Numbered from the stretch's first letter, positions 56,011-64,000 are shown. The stretch is 64,000 nt of DNA from Elusimicrobiota bacterium (GCA_041660925.1 JBAZVI010000008.1:1-64000), one strand, 5' to 3'. Program-made: numbers and translations. The notes: generated from the letters alone by a model not told the origin.

Positions 56011-58986
56011 ATGGCTCCTATGGACGCCGCGCAGACCATCTTCGGCGAGTACGACGTCCAGTTCGGCGGGTTCGACAAGCTCATGCCGAACCGGGTGCGC
56101 GAGGTGCTCCTCGTCGCGGCCCCCTACGACTCCTTCCTGCTGGCCGACGACGACCGCCTCACCGAGCTCGTCTTCAGCGAGTACCTCGACCTGAACCTGC
56201 GCTACGCCCCGCGCGTGACGCGCGTCTCGAACGCGGCCCAGGCCCTCGCGAAACTCAAGGGAGGAGAGTCCTTCGACCTCGTCATCACCATGGCGCAGGT
56301 CGGCGAGATCGAGCTCGCGGCCTTCGCGCGCGAGGTGAAGGCCCTCTTCCCCCGGATGCCGCTGGTCCTCCTCGCCTTCAACACCCTCGACTTCACCCAG
56401 CTGCCCGACGAGGACAAGGCCGCCTTCGACCGCATCTTCCTGTGGCTGGGCGACCCGCGCATCTTCATGTCCATCGTGAAGCTCGTCGAGGACCGCCTCA
56501 ACATCGACCACGACATCCGCCTCTCCGGCGTCCAGGCCGTGCTCGTCGTCGAGGACTCCATCCGCTTCTACTCCTCCTACCTCCCCATCGCCTACGCGGA
56601 GATGATGAAGCAGACGCAGCTGCTCATGGCGGAGGGGATCAACCTCTCCCACAAGATGCTCCGCATGCGGGCGCGCCCGAAGGTCCTGCTCGCCTCTTCC
56701 TTCGAGGAGGCCTGGGAGCTCTACGCGCGCTACCGCTCGAACCTGCTGGGGGTCATCACCGACGTCGAGTTCCCCCGCGGAGGGAAGGCCGACCCTCAGG
56801 CGGGCCTGCGCCTGACCGAGAAGATCAAGACCGACGACCCCGACATGCCGGTCCTCGTCCAGTCCTCGGACGCGAAGTTCGCCCCCCTCGCCGAGGCCGT
56901 CGGCGCCTCGTTCCTCGACAAGGGCTCGCCGACCCTGCTCAAGCAGCTGCAGAGCTTCATGCTCACCTATTTCGGCTTCGGGGACTTCGTCTTCCGCCTC
57001 GCCGACGGCGCCGAGGCCGGCCGCGCCTCCGACCTGCACTCGATGATCGAGCTACTGCAGAGCGTCCCCCCGGAGAGCGTCGAGTACCACGCCAGCCGCA
57101 ACCACTTCTCGAAATGGCTGATGGCGCGCACCGAGTTCGAGATCGCCGCGCGCCTGCGCCCGCGAAAGATCTCCGAGTTCAAGGACCTCGAGACCCTGCG
57201 CAAGCACCTCGTCGAGACCCTCCACCAGTTCGTGCACAAGACCCAGCTCGGCACGGTCCTGCAGTTCGACGGCCGCTACTTCGACCGCGACAGCCCTTTC
57301 GTGAAGCTCGGCAGCGGCTCCATCGGCGGGAAGGCCCGCGGGCTCGCGTTCATGAACTTCGCGCTCAGCCGCCGCGAGGTCGCCGAGCGCTTCGACGGCG
57401 TGCGCATCACCGTCCCCAACACGGCGGTCATCGGCACCGACGTCTTCGACTTCTTCCTCGAGCAGAACGAACTGCACGGGGTCGTCCGGGCCGAGGGCGA
57501 CCACGCGGCGCTCTGCGCGGCGTTCCTGAAGGCGCGCCTGCCCGCCTACATCATGCGCGACCTCGAGACCCTCGTGCAGCGGGTCCAGGACCCGCTCGCG
57601 GTGCGCTCCTCCTCCATGCTCGAGGACGCCCGCAGCCAGCCCTTCGCCGGCGTCTACAAGACGTACATGCTCCCCAACAACCACCCCGACCCGGCGACCC
57701 GCCTGCGCCAGCTCGAGCGCGCGGTCAAGCTCGTCTACGCCTCGACCTTCTCCCCGGACGCGCGCTCCTACCTGCGCTACACCGCGCGCCTGCCCGACGA
57801 GGAGAAGATGGCCGTCATCGTGCAGCGCCTGGTGGGACGCTCGCGCGGGAACGGGGCGCGCTTCTACCCGGACGTCTCCGGGGTCGTGCAGAGCTACAAC
57901 TACTACCCGGTCCCGCCCATGCGCCCCGAGGAGGCCGTCTCCTACGTGGCGCTGGGGCTGGGGAAGACCATCATGGACGGCTACCGCTCGCTGCGCTTCT
58001 CGCCGGCGCATCCCCAGAACCTGCACCAGTTCGCGACGGTCAAGGACTTCCTGGCGAACTCGCAGCGGGAGTTCCTCGCCGTCGACACGGCCGGCTCCGT
58101 CGACGACTTCGACTTCGACTCCGAGCCCAACATCGCGCGCCTGGGCCTCGACGAGGCCGAGGTCGACGGCACCCTCGCCGCCGTGGGCTCGACCTACTCC
58201 CCGGAGAACGACGCGGTCTACGACGGGATCGGCCGCGCGGGGACGCGTCTGGTGACCTTCGCGCCCATCCTCAAGAACGACCTCTTCCCCCTCGCGGAGA
58301 TCCTGCGCTTCCTCTGCGCGATGGGGACCGACGCGATGGGCTCGCACGTGGAGATGGAGTTCGCGCTCTCCGTCGACCCCGCGGCGGAGCGCCCGGTCGA
58401 GTTCAACGTGCTCCAGATGCGCCCGATGATCTCGCGCCAGCTCAACCAGAAGGTCAACCTCTACGGCGTCGACCCCGCGCGCGTCGTCTGCGGCAGCCCC
58501 AAGGCCCTCGGCAACGGCGTGCTCCCCGAGATCCACGACGTCGTCTACGTCAAACCCGACGCCTTCGACCCGGCGCGCACCCTCGAGATCGCCGCGCAGA
58601 TCGGGGAGATCAACGACGCCCTGCGCCATGAAGGGCGCATGTGCCTGCTCCTGGGTCCCGGCCGCTGGGGCTCGGGGGACCGGTGGCTGGGCATCCCGGT
58701 CAAGTGGAACCAGATCTCCTCGGCGCGCGCCATCGTCGAGACCAACCTCGAGCGCTTCGTCGTGGACCCCTCCTACGGGACCCACTTCTTCCACAACGTC
58801 ACCTCGCTCGGGATCGGCTACTTCACGGTGAACCCGCAGAAGGGAGAGGGGAGCATCGACTGGGCCTGGTTCGACGCCCAGCCGGCCCTGCGGGAGACCC
58901 CGCTGCTGCGCCACCTCCGCCTGGAGAAGCCCCTCGAGGTGCGCATCGACGGCTCGAGCGGACAGGGCGTCATCCTCAAGTCCTGA
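56011..58986 (+). CDS. Receiver-like domains fused to a PEP-synthase/PPDK N-terminal (ATP-grasp) domain
   Basis: 991 residues. Residues about 25-165 and 175-315 look like two response-regulator-type receivers (VREVLLVAAPYDSFLLADDD, then AVLVVEDSIRFYSSYLP, followed by NLLGVITDVEFPRGG with the phospho-acceptor-like Asp). From about 420 the protein matches the nucleotide-binding domain of PEP synthase: GSGSIGGKARGLAFMNF, DPLAVRSSSMLEDARSQPFA then GVYKTYMLPNN, and VEFNVLQMRPM. The phosphohistidine and PEP-binding domains that complete true PEP synthases are absent. It may sense an input and phosphorylate something with ATP, but this is inference. The TATAAT box suggests leaderless expression. Confidence 0.82.
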   Translation: MAPMDAAQTIFGEYDVQFGGFDKLMPNRVREVLLVAAPYDSFLLADDDRLTELVFSEYLDLNLRYAPRVTRVSNAAQALAKLKGGESFDLVITMAQVGEIELAAFAREVKALFPRMPLVLLAFNTLDFTQLPDEDKAAFDRIFLWLGDPRIFMSIVKLVEDRLNIDHDIRLSGVQAVLVVEDSIRFYSSYLPIAYAEMMKQTQLLMAEGINLSHKMLRMRARPKVLLASSFEEAWELYARYRSNLLGVITDVEFPRGGKADPQAGLRLTEKIKTDDPDMPVLVQSSDAKFAPLAEAVGASFLDKGSPTLLKQLQSFMLTYFGFGDFVFRLADGAEAGRASDLHSMIELLQSVPPESVEYHASRNHFSKWLMARTEFEIAARLRPRKISEFKDLETLRKHLVETLHQFVHKTQLGTVLQFDGRYFDRDSPFVKLGSGSIGGKARGLAFMNFALSRREVAERFDGVRITVPNTAVIGTDVFDFFLEQNELHGVVRAEGDHAALCAAFLKARLPAYIMRDLETLVQRVQDPLAVRSSSMLEDARSQPFAGVYKTYMLPNNHPDPATRLRQLERAVKLVYASTFSPDARSYLRYTARLPDEEKMAVIVQRLVGRSRGNGARFYPDVSGVVQSYNYYPVPPMRPEEAVSYVALGLGKTIMDGYRSLRFSPAHPQNLHQFATVKDFLANSQREFLAVDTAGSVDDFDFDSEPNIARLGLDEAEVDGTLAAVGSTYSPENDAVYDGIGRAGTRLVTFAPILKNDLFPLAEILRFLCAMGTDAMGSHVEMEFALSVDPAAERPVEFNVLQMRPMISRQLNQKVNLYGVDPARVVCGSPKALGNGVLPEIHDVVYVKPDAFDPARTLEIAAQIGEINDALRHEGRMCLLLGPGRWGSGDRWLGIPVKWNQISSARAIVETNLERFVVDPSYGTHFFHNVTSLGIGYFTVNPQKGEGSIDWAWFDAQPALRETPLLRHLRLEKPLEVRIDGSSGQGVILKS

Positions 58987-59004
58987 GGCGGCGGATGGGC
59001 GGAG

Positions 59005-59045
59005 AGAAGGCCTGGCCGGGAGGTCAGGCCTTCTTCTTTTTCTTC
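59005..59045. terminator. Terminator overlapping the 3' end of the Cys-rich gene
   Basis: AGAAGGCCTG pairs with 59025-59034, followed by TCTTTTTCTTCC. On the other strand this A-rich tract encodes the WKKKKKA C-terminus of the convergent small protein. Confidence 0.75.
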
Positions 59046-59374
59046 CAGCGCGAGACGATCCGCACGACCTCTCGGACCCACGCGCACTCGCAGTGCGCGG
59101 GACAGGGGCGGAGTTCGTCCTTGCGCAGGCAGTAGCCGGGGCAGTCCGCCGTCCCCGTGCGGCGCTCCGAGAACACCGGCCCTTCGTAGAGCTCCTTGAA
59201 GACGTCGACGCCGAGAGCGAAGGTCGTGCTGCAGGAGTGGTTGAAGAGGAAGAAGCCCGCCTCGAGCTCCTCGAAGTCCGCCTGGTAGCCGGCGAGCGTC
59301 ACGGCGGGGTCCGAGAGCAGGTCCTCGCGCGTCTCCCACTCGACGCGGCAGGAGGTGCAGGCCTTGAAGCTCAA
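59024..59374 (-). CDS. Cys-rich small protein of unknown function
   Basis: 116 residues from a TTG that overlaps the SDR stop (TTGA). Nine or so Cys lie in a fixed pattern: FKACTSCRVEWETREDLLSD, then FFLFNHSCSTTFALGVDVFK, TADCPGYCLRKDELRPCPAH and CECAWVREVV. This looks like a conserved metal-binding family, with CxxC, NHxCxTT and CPxxCEC motifs. I have no function for it. Coupling to the SDR gene suggests a shared role. The last residues (WKKKKKA) come from the terminator sequence shared with the converging gene and are probably not functional. Confidence 0.75.
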   Translation of the reverse strand: MSFKACTSCRVEWETREDLLSDPAVTLAGYQADFEELEAGFFLFNHSCSTTFALGVDVFKELYEGPVFSERRTGTADCPGYCLRKDELRPCPAHCECAWVREVVRIVSRWKKKKKA

Positions 59375-60159
59375 TGGATGTCCGTCCCGCCGTCGATGCG
59401 GTAGACCTGGCCGGTGATGCCGTCGGCTTTCGCGGAGCAGAGGAAGACCACGAGCTCGGCGACCTCTTCGGGCCGGAGCAGGCGCCCGAGAGGGATGGCG
59501 GAGACCACGCTCTTCAGCAGGGCCTCGCGGTCCTTCTTGAACCTGGCGGCGAGGACGTCGAGGGTGTCCTTCTGGAACATCTCGGTGTCGATGGCCCCCG
59601 GCGCGACGCAGTTGGCGTTCACCCCGACGCGGGCCCCCTCCTTGGCCAGCGCCTTCGTGAACCCGATGAGGGCCGCCTTCGAGGCCGAGTAGGCCGAGGC
59701 CATGGCGGTGCCCATGGTCCCGGAGACCGAGGCCACGTTCACGATCTTCCCCCGGGAGCCGCACTTCGCCATCGCCGCGAGCGCCTCCCGGCAGAAGAGG
59801 AAGGGCCCGCGGGCGTTGACGGCCATGACCCGGTCCCAGTCGGCGGCCGTCGTCTCGGCGACGGAGCGGGCCAGCGCCGTCCCCGCGTTGTTGACCAGCG
59901 CGTCGAGCCGGCCGAAGCCCTCGAGCGCGGCGGCCACCGCCGCCTTCGCGGAGGACTCCTCGGCGGCGTCCCCGGCGACGACGCGGACCTCCCCGAGCGC
60001 GGAGAGCTCGCGGCGCGCCGTCTCGAGGCGCGCGGCGTCGCGGGCGACCAGCACGAGCTTCGCTTTCTCCCGCAGGAAGAGGCGCGCGGCCGCGAGGCCG
60101 ACCCCGCGCGAGCCGCCGGTGACGAGGACGACCTTCCCTTCGAAAGCCGCGTCATTCAT
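59371..60159 (-). CDS. Short-chain dehydrogenase/reductase (SDR)
   Basis: 262 residues. The NAD(P) site is VVLVTGGSRGVGLAAARLFL, NNAG is in ALVNNAGTALAR, the catalytic Ser is in VNVASVSGTMG and the Tyr-Lys pair in ASAYSASKAALIGFTKAL. The C-terminal IPLGRLLRPEEVAELVVFLC then DGITGQVYRIDGGTDIH is typical of classical SDRs related to 3-oxoacyl-ACP reductase (FabG). Without other fatty-acid genes nearby the substrate is open. Normal length. Translationally coupled to the Cys-rich gene downstream. Confidence 0.9.
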   Translation of the reverse strand: MNDAAFEGKVVLVTGGSRGVGLAAARLFLREKAKLVLVARDAARLETARRELSALGEVRVVAGDAAEESSAKAAVAAALEGFGRLDALVNNAGTALARSVAETTAADWDRVMAVNARGPFLFCREALAAMAKCGSRGKIVNVASVSGTMGTAMASAYSASKAALIGFTKALAKEGARVGVNANCVAPGAIDTEMFQKDTLDVLAARFKKDREALLKSVVSAIPLGRLLRPEEVAELVVFLCSAKADGITGQVYRIDGGTDIH

Positions 60160-60174
60160 GGCGCCGAACCTCTC

Positions 60175-61521
60175 TTATCTCCAGCGGACGGAGCCCTCGG
60201 GGCTCCGCGGGACCTCGACGAGCCCGGGGAAGGCGGCCGCGGGCGGCTTGGCGCCGCCCATGAGCGCGACCGTCCGCGCGCCCGGGCGCAGGTGCTCGGC
60301 GACCAGGGCGGCGGCCCCCTCGAAGGAGGCCCGTTCGAGCTCGGCGAAGCGCTCGCCGAAGGCGGCGGGGACTCCGCGCTCGAGCAGCGAGGCCGCGTGG
60401 CTGCGTGCGGTCTCCAGCGGGTCCTCCGTCGTGAAGAGGAGGTCCGTCGCGCGGCGGGCGACGGCCTCGTCGAAGAGCGCCGCGTCGACCCGCCGCGAGG
60501 CGAGTTCGACGAGCAGCCCGTCGATGAGGGGCAGGACGCGCGGGAGCTCGCGCTCGCCGAGCGCGAGCGCGACCGTGAAGAGGGCGTCCTTGCCGCGCAA
60601 GAGGAGGCGCGTCGCGCAGGAGGAGGCCACGCTCTCGCGCTCGCGCAGGATCAAGTTGAGGAGGCTCGTGCGGCCGGTCCCGAGCATCGCGTCGAGCGCC
60701 TCCCAGCAGGCGCGCTCGCGCTCTCCGCGCACGGGGAAGCGCCAGCCCAGCTCCAGGCGGACCGGTCCCTCGCCGCGCGAGGGGCACCAGAGCGCGCGGG
60801 CGCCGGCCCAGGCGGGCTTGGACACGACGGCCGAACGCTCGCGGCCGGGCCCCTCCGGGAAGGCGGAGAGCGCCTCGTTGAGGCGGCTCTCCATGTCCGC
60901 GGGAGGGTTGCCGCAGACCGCCGCGACGAGGGCGCCGCGCTGCCATCCGCCCCGGGCCCATTCTCGCAGCGCGTCGGCGTCGAGCGCGGAGAGCGCCTCG
61001 GCGTCCGCCGCCGGAGGGCGCGCCGAAGCCTCGGGGAGCAGCAGCGCCCCCTCGAGGAGCGCGGAAACGAAGCGGCCCGGATCCTCGAGCTCGCGCAGGC
61101 GCTCCTCGGCGGCGGCCCTCCGCTCCGAGCCCACGGCCTCGGGCCGCAGCATGGGCCGGAGCAGGAGCTCGCCGAGGAGCTCGAGCGCCTCCGCCTCGCG
61201 GCCGCAGGGGACCTTCGCCTGGAAGGACGCGGTCTCCCGGGTCGGATGCGCGAGGACGCGGCCGCCGAAGCGTTCGAGGTGGCGCAGGACCTCGTAGCGC
61301 GAGGGGAAGCGCGCGGTGCCGCGGAAAGCCACGCGCTCCAGGAGATGGGCCGCGCCCCAGCGCTCGGCGCTCTCGTAGGCCGTCCCGTCGCGCAGGGTCA
61401 GCACCAGCGCCGTCGCGGAACAGGCGGGGTCGCGCTGCACCGCCGCGGGGACGCCGGCCGGACGCTGCAGACGCGCGTCGCGCCGGCGCGCCGCCTCGAG
61501 CAGGGAGGGAGGGATCCTCAC
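60175..61521 (-). CDS. M16-family peptidase homologue, probably inactive
   Basis: 448 residues with a GTG start; TATGCT lies 6 nt upstream. It has the two-domain plan of M16 (insulysin/processing-peptidase) proteins. The zinc motif HxxEH, normally in GLAHFLEHMLFKGT, reads GAAHLLERVAFRGT: the first His and Glu are present but the second His is Arg. The later Glu ligand region (REAEALELLGELLL) is recognisable. The C-terminal half has the R-Y-like substrate region reduced. Pseudo-peptidase partners are common in M16 pairs, but no active M16 gene is next to it in this window. No signal peptide is visible. Confidence 0.8.
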   Translation of the reverse strand: MRIPPSLLEAARRRDARLQRPAGVPAAVQRDPACSATALVLTLRDGTAYESAERWGAAHLLERVAFRGTARFPSRYEVLRHLERFGGRVLAHPTRETASFQAKVPCGREAEALELLGELLLRPMLRPEAVGSERRAAAEERLRELEDPGRFVSALLEGALLLPEASARPPAADAEALSALDADALREWARGGWQRGALVAAVCGNPPADMESRLNEALSAFPEGPGRERSAVVSKPAWAGARALWCPSRGEGPVRLELGWRFPVRGERERACWEALDAMLGTGRTSLLNLILRERESVASSCATRLLLRGKDALFTVALALGERELPRVLPLIDGLLVELASRRVDAALFDEAVARRATDLLFTTEDPLETARSHAASLLERGVPAAFGERFAELERASFEGAAALVAEHLRPGARTVALMGGAKPPAAAFPGLVEVPRSPEGSVRWR

Positions 61522-61527
61522 CCCGCA

Positions 61528-61533
61528 AGCATA
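61528..61533 (-). promoter_or_regulatory. -10-like TATGCT, 6 nt before the GTG start
   Basis: On the minus strand TATGCT is followed by TGCGGG and then the GTG at 61521, with the same hexamer and spacing as at 40055-40060. Confidence 0.45.
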
Positions 61534-61714
61534 CCGAATCCGGGACGCTTTTGCCCACCTCGCGCGCGAGGGCCCGTGGACCTATGCGAAATGGAGCCGT
61601 CCGGCCCTCCCGTCGTCCCCGTCAATCATGCTATAGTGGGGATGCCGCAGCCGTAGGCGCAGACGCATTCCTGAGACCCCGCCGGACCTCAGAGCCCCCG
61701 AAGTCGAGGTCGTC

Positions 61715-62656
61715 ATGATGTTCGCGCGTCTACGCTCGCAGGTCCTCCTCCTACCGACCCTCTCGCTCTCCCTCTTCATTCCCGCCGCCGCCTGCGCCGC
61801 CGACGGCTTCACGCCGCTCGCGAAGACCCTCGCCCGCGCCGCCGCCGAGGCCGGGGTCCAGCGCGTGGCCGTGGTGCCCTTCCTCTCGCTCGAAGCGGCC
61901 CTGACGCCGAAAGGACGCCTCATCGCCCAGACCCTCTCCTCCCGCATGACCTCCCCCGACGGCCCCAAGGTCGTCGACCTGACCAAGGTCGACGCGGCGA
62001 TCCTCTCGCTCGGGCTCAAGGACAAGGACCTCACGGTCGCCGCCTACCTCGCCATGCTCGCGCGCGAGCTCGACTGCCAGGCGCTCGTCACGGGCTCCTG
62101 GGCCGCGCTCGGCCGCGAGGCGGGTCTGAAGGCCCGCCTCTACCACGTGGGCACGGGCGTCGTGCTCACCGACCAGGAGACGAAGGTGCAGGCCGAGTGG
62201 CTCTCGCGCAGCGAAGAGCTGCTCCCTTACGACCCTTCGCTCACGGCCGCCGAAGCCATGCGCGACGTCCTGAGCGACCGGGGCCGCGGCTCCGCGGCGC
62301 GCGAGCCCGAGCGCCTGCTCGCCCTCTCCACGCGGGAGCAGGACCAGCTGCGCGACGCCGTGTCGAACTCGGATTGCGCACATGCCGACGAGATGATCAG
62401 CCGCCTCGAGGCCAGCGTCCTGGCTCTCAAGGCCCGCTACTGGGCCGACCAGGTCCTGCGCGGCAAGCTGAGCGAACCCTCCGCGCTCCGCCGCTCCGAG
62501 GACATCCTCCGCGACCCGCTCCTGCGCGAGCGCTACGAGACCCTCTTCCGCAAAGCGCTCGCCGGCGACAGGGATCCTCTGAGCGTGCTCGAGGTCAAGC
62601 GCTTCATCACCTACGACCGCCTCGCCTACGAGACGAAGGAGCGCTGCGCCCGCTGA
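61715..62656 (+). CDS. Secreted protein with a CsgG/FlgO-like fold
   Basis: 313 residues. Signal peptide MMFARLRSQVLLLPTLSLSL then FIPAAACAA, with a GAGGTC ribosome binding site. The segment GVQRVAVVPFLSLEAALTPK then GRLIAQTLSSRMTS, and later LARELDCQALVTGSW with LKARLYHVGTG, has the beta-alpha order of CsgG/FlgO/TolB-type domains that often start V-A-V-x-P-F. Such proteins are outer-membrane-associated or flagellar in other bacteria. No flagellar genes are in this window, so the role is unknown. The rest is charged and helical. An ATG one codon later is an alternative start. Confidence 0.65.
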   Translation: MMFARLRSQVLLLPTLSLSLFIPAAACAADGFTPLAKTLARAAAEAGVQRVAVVPFLSLEAALTPKGRLIAQTLSSRMTSPDGPKVVDLTKVDAAILSLGLKDKDLTVAAYLAMLARELDCQALVTGSWAALGREAGLKARLYHVGTGVVLTDQETKVQAEWLSRSEELLPYDPSLTAAEAMRDVLSDRGRGSAAREPERLLALSTREQDQLRDAVSNSDCAHADEMISRLEASVLALKARYWADQVLRGKLSEPSALRRSEDILRDPLLRERYETLFRKALAGDRDPLSVLEVKRFITYDRLAYETKERCAR

Positions 62657-62683
62657 CGCCGCCGCTTTCCCCTCCGCGCAGGC

Positions 62684-62710
62684 CCTCCCCCTCCTCCGGG
62701 GAGGGCCTTT
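62684..62710. terminator. Terminator-like hairpin
   Basis: AGGCCCTCCCC pairs with GGGGAGGGCCT around CTCCT, followed by a short TTTGAT. Confidence 0.6.
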
Positions 62711-62814
62711 GATCTTCCCGCGTTCATAGGCCCAGGTCCGGCTGGGTCCATTGAGGTCGGCGGACTGCCCTGCGGTCCCATGCGTCGCGGCTCACCGCCT
62801 GCCTTAATAGCCCC

Positions 62815-64000
62815 ATGAAGGTCCTCCGCGGCGCGCTCTGCCTGCTCCTGGCCTGGTCGCTCGGCCTCGAGCCCGCGTTCGCGCAGGTCCGCGCCTTCGT
62901 CGCGGTCCAGCCGGGGGCCGGGACGCCCGTGGCGCCGGTCGGAGTGAAGACCGTCTACCCCCTCTCCGCCGGGACGCTCGGCCTCCCCGTCTCGACGCTG
63001 CTCATCCCCGTCGGGTTCGTCCCCGGCGCGTCCCCCGCCGTCGCGGCGCGCGCGTCGTCCTCCTCTCGCGCCGTCCCTGCGACGCTCGGGCCCGTCGCGG
63101 AGGTCCCGTCGGGGGCCGCAGCCGCGCTCAACCCGGCGGCCCTGACGCCGGGCGCCGCGGCGTTCGCCCTCAAGAAGGTCGCGCCTCTGGCCGCCGCCGC
63201 CGCCGAGGAAGTCCGCGGCCTCGCGGACCTGCCCCAGGGAGCGGCCCGCACCGCGACGGACCGCCAGTTCTCCCTCCTGAGCGGCGAGGCGCCCGCCGCG
63301 GCTCGCGCGGACCTCGCGCAGACGCCCGTCCCCGTCGCCGCCGGCGGAAGCCTGCGCGCCCTGCTCTCCCGGCCGCGCGGAGCCGAGAGCGCGGAGAACG
63401 CTTCGAGCGAACCCGCCCCGCCGGCGTCCCGCACCCAGGTCTTCAAGGACCCCGAGCGCAACGGCGCCTTCTGGCGCTACGCGCTCGCCTACTCGACCTA
63501 TCTCTTCGGCTTCCAGATGTACATCGTCGGGATGCCGTTCCTCGTCTCGTCCTTCACGAAGAACCTCCTCTACGAGAACCACGACCCCCGCTTCGGGGAC
63601 TCCGAGGCGGTCAAGGCGCTGGTGCGCTCGAACCGCTCGCTCTCCCGCATCATGCACTGGATCGCGCAGGCGGTGAGCTACGCGACGGTGCCGCTGCTCG
63701 GCAAGAAGGGCGCCGCGGCCCCGGGCACCTGGCTCTCGCGCTCGGCCTTCGCCCGAGCGGCCGTCATCGCGCTCATCCCGACCCTCTTCTTCGCCTCGGG
63801 CCTCTTCTCGCTGAAGGCGGCGATCCTCGTCTACCTCGGGCTCGTCATGCTGCAGTCGTATCTCCAAGGCGTCTTCGTCACGATGGACTCGGCGGCGACG
63901 ACGCGCATCATGGGCGAGAAGTCGGTGTCCCCCGAGGAGCGGCTGCGGGCGAACTCCATCCTCACCTTCATCGCTTCGACCGCCGCGATCATCGGCCCGG
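62815..64000 (+). CDS. MFS-like membrane protein with signal peptide and Ala/Val/Pro-rich prefix (cut by window edge)
   Basis: The frame is open from the ATG at 62815 to the edge, 395 codons seen. MKVLRGALCLLLAWSLGLEP then AFAQVRAFVAVQPGAGTP is a signal peptide followed by the Q-V-x-A-type prefix, and then a low-complexity Ala/Pro/Val/Ser linker up to about residue 215. From about 220 (FWRYALAYSTYLFGFQMYIV, GMPFLVSS, and helices near 300-340 and 370-395) the protein looks like a major facilitator superfamily transporter. A periplasmic-type prefix before a polytopic membrane domain is unusual. The same plan occurs in the 1300-residue protein, the M3 peptidase and the Lon-type protease in this window. 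C-terminus unknown. Confidence 0.8.
   Translation, partial: MKVLRGALCLLLAWSLGLEPAFAQVRAFVAVQPGAGTPVAPVGVKTVYPLSAGTLGLPVSTLLIPVGFVPGASPAVAARASSSSRAVPATLGPVAEVPSGAAAALNPAALTPGAAAFALKKVAPLAAAAAEEVRGLADLPQGAARTATDRQFSLLSGEAPAAARADLAQTPVPVAAGGSLRALLSRPRGAESAENASSEPAPPASRTQVFKDPERNGAFWRYALAYSTYLFGFQMYIVGMPFLVSSFTKNLLYENHDPRFGDSEAVKALVRSNRSLSRIMHWIAQAVSYATVPLLGKKGAAAPGTWLSRSAFARAAVIALIPTLFFASGLFSLKAAILVYLGLVMLQSYLQGVFVTMDSAATTRIMGEKSVSPEERLRANSILTFIASTAAIIGP

Noticed and set aside
62626..63867. 413-residue minus-strand frame opposite the right-edge gene
   Set aside because: Its product is a Gly/Arg/Glu-rich shadow typical of GC-rich DNA; the plus-strand frame encodes a signal peptide and membrane helices.

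Overview
The window is one continuous, very GC-rich bacterial chromosome segment of about 64 kb, with an A/T-richer patch at the left edge. I count about 50 protein genes, no rRNA or tRNA, and no CRISPR array. The cell is Gram-negative: there is an LpxD lipid A acyltransferase, an OmpA-type protein, an outer-membrane beta-barrel, and many proteins with Sec signal peptides. The gene mix fits a member of the Elusimicrobiota or a similar poorly cultured phylum: a SWIB mini-protein, ferredoxin-like oxidoreductase genes, and secreted enzymes with an Ala/Val/Pro-rich prefix after the signal peptide. That placement is inference; no marker gene in the window settles it.

Layout. 1-5100: an IS3-type transposase tail, a truncated gene remnant, intergenic repeats, a secreted membrane protein, and a three-gene minus-strand operon of secreted proteins, all visibly lower in GC than the rest. 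5637-12037: a tight plus-strand operon zapA-rarA-xseA-xseB-pfkA-[Fe-S protein]-[FAH-family hydrolase], mostly with 4-bp start/stop overlaps. It is followed by a 37-residue Cys-rich small gene and a two-way terminator. 12324-20435: OmpA-like protein, M29 aminopeptidase, a secreted HExxH protein, a GH144-like glycoside hydrolase, an EamA exporter, an O-antigen-ligase/TPR protein and a SWIB protein. 20541-28851: a 1300-residue polytopic membrane protein, then four coupled secreted genes that include a TraB/GumN fusion and two related metallopeptidase-like domains. 29131-36872: a dockerin-like protein, a glutamate/dicarboxylate symporter, an EamA exporter, an FHA-kinase, an MFS transporter and a nucleotide-sugar dehydrogenase.

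36978-38522 holds the most interesting locus: a radical SAM/SPASM enzyme with a PqqD-like N-terminus, preceded 30 nt upstream by an 81-nt gene for a 26-residue basic peptide with a strong ribosome binding site. This looks like a minimal, undescribed RiPP (ribosomally made, modified peptide) system.

38640-50042: a cysteine-desulfidase-like enzyme, GH25 lysozyme, a secreted alpha/beta-hydrolase-like protein, a secreted M3 peptidase and a Lon-type protease that also carries a signal peptide, LpxD, an RlmI-like methyltransferase and a secreted hypothetical. 50180-64000: outer-membrane protein and orphan ABC ATPase, ZIP transporter, glutamate dehydrogenase, a 22-residue hydrophobic peptide between two terminators, a strongly structured RNA candidate, a receiver/PEP-synthase-N fusion, a Cys-rich small protein, SDR, an M16 homologue lacking its second active-site His, a secreted protein, and the start of an MFS-like protein running off the right edge.

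Intergenic DNA is rich in palindromic elements: two 293/294-bp elements with long terminal inverted repeats, a 113-bp REP-like element, and a dispersed C/G palindrome, one copy of which is inserted inside another element with an apparent 9-bp target duplication. Many genes have a -10-like hexamer only 6-9 nt before the start codon, which suggests leaderless transcripts.
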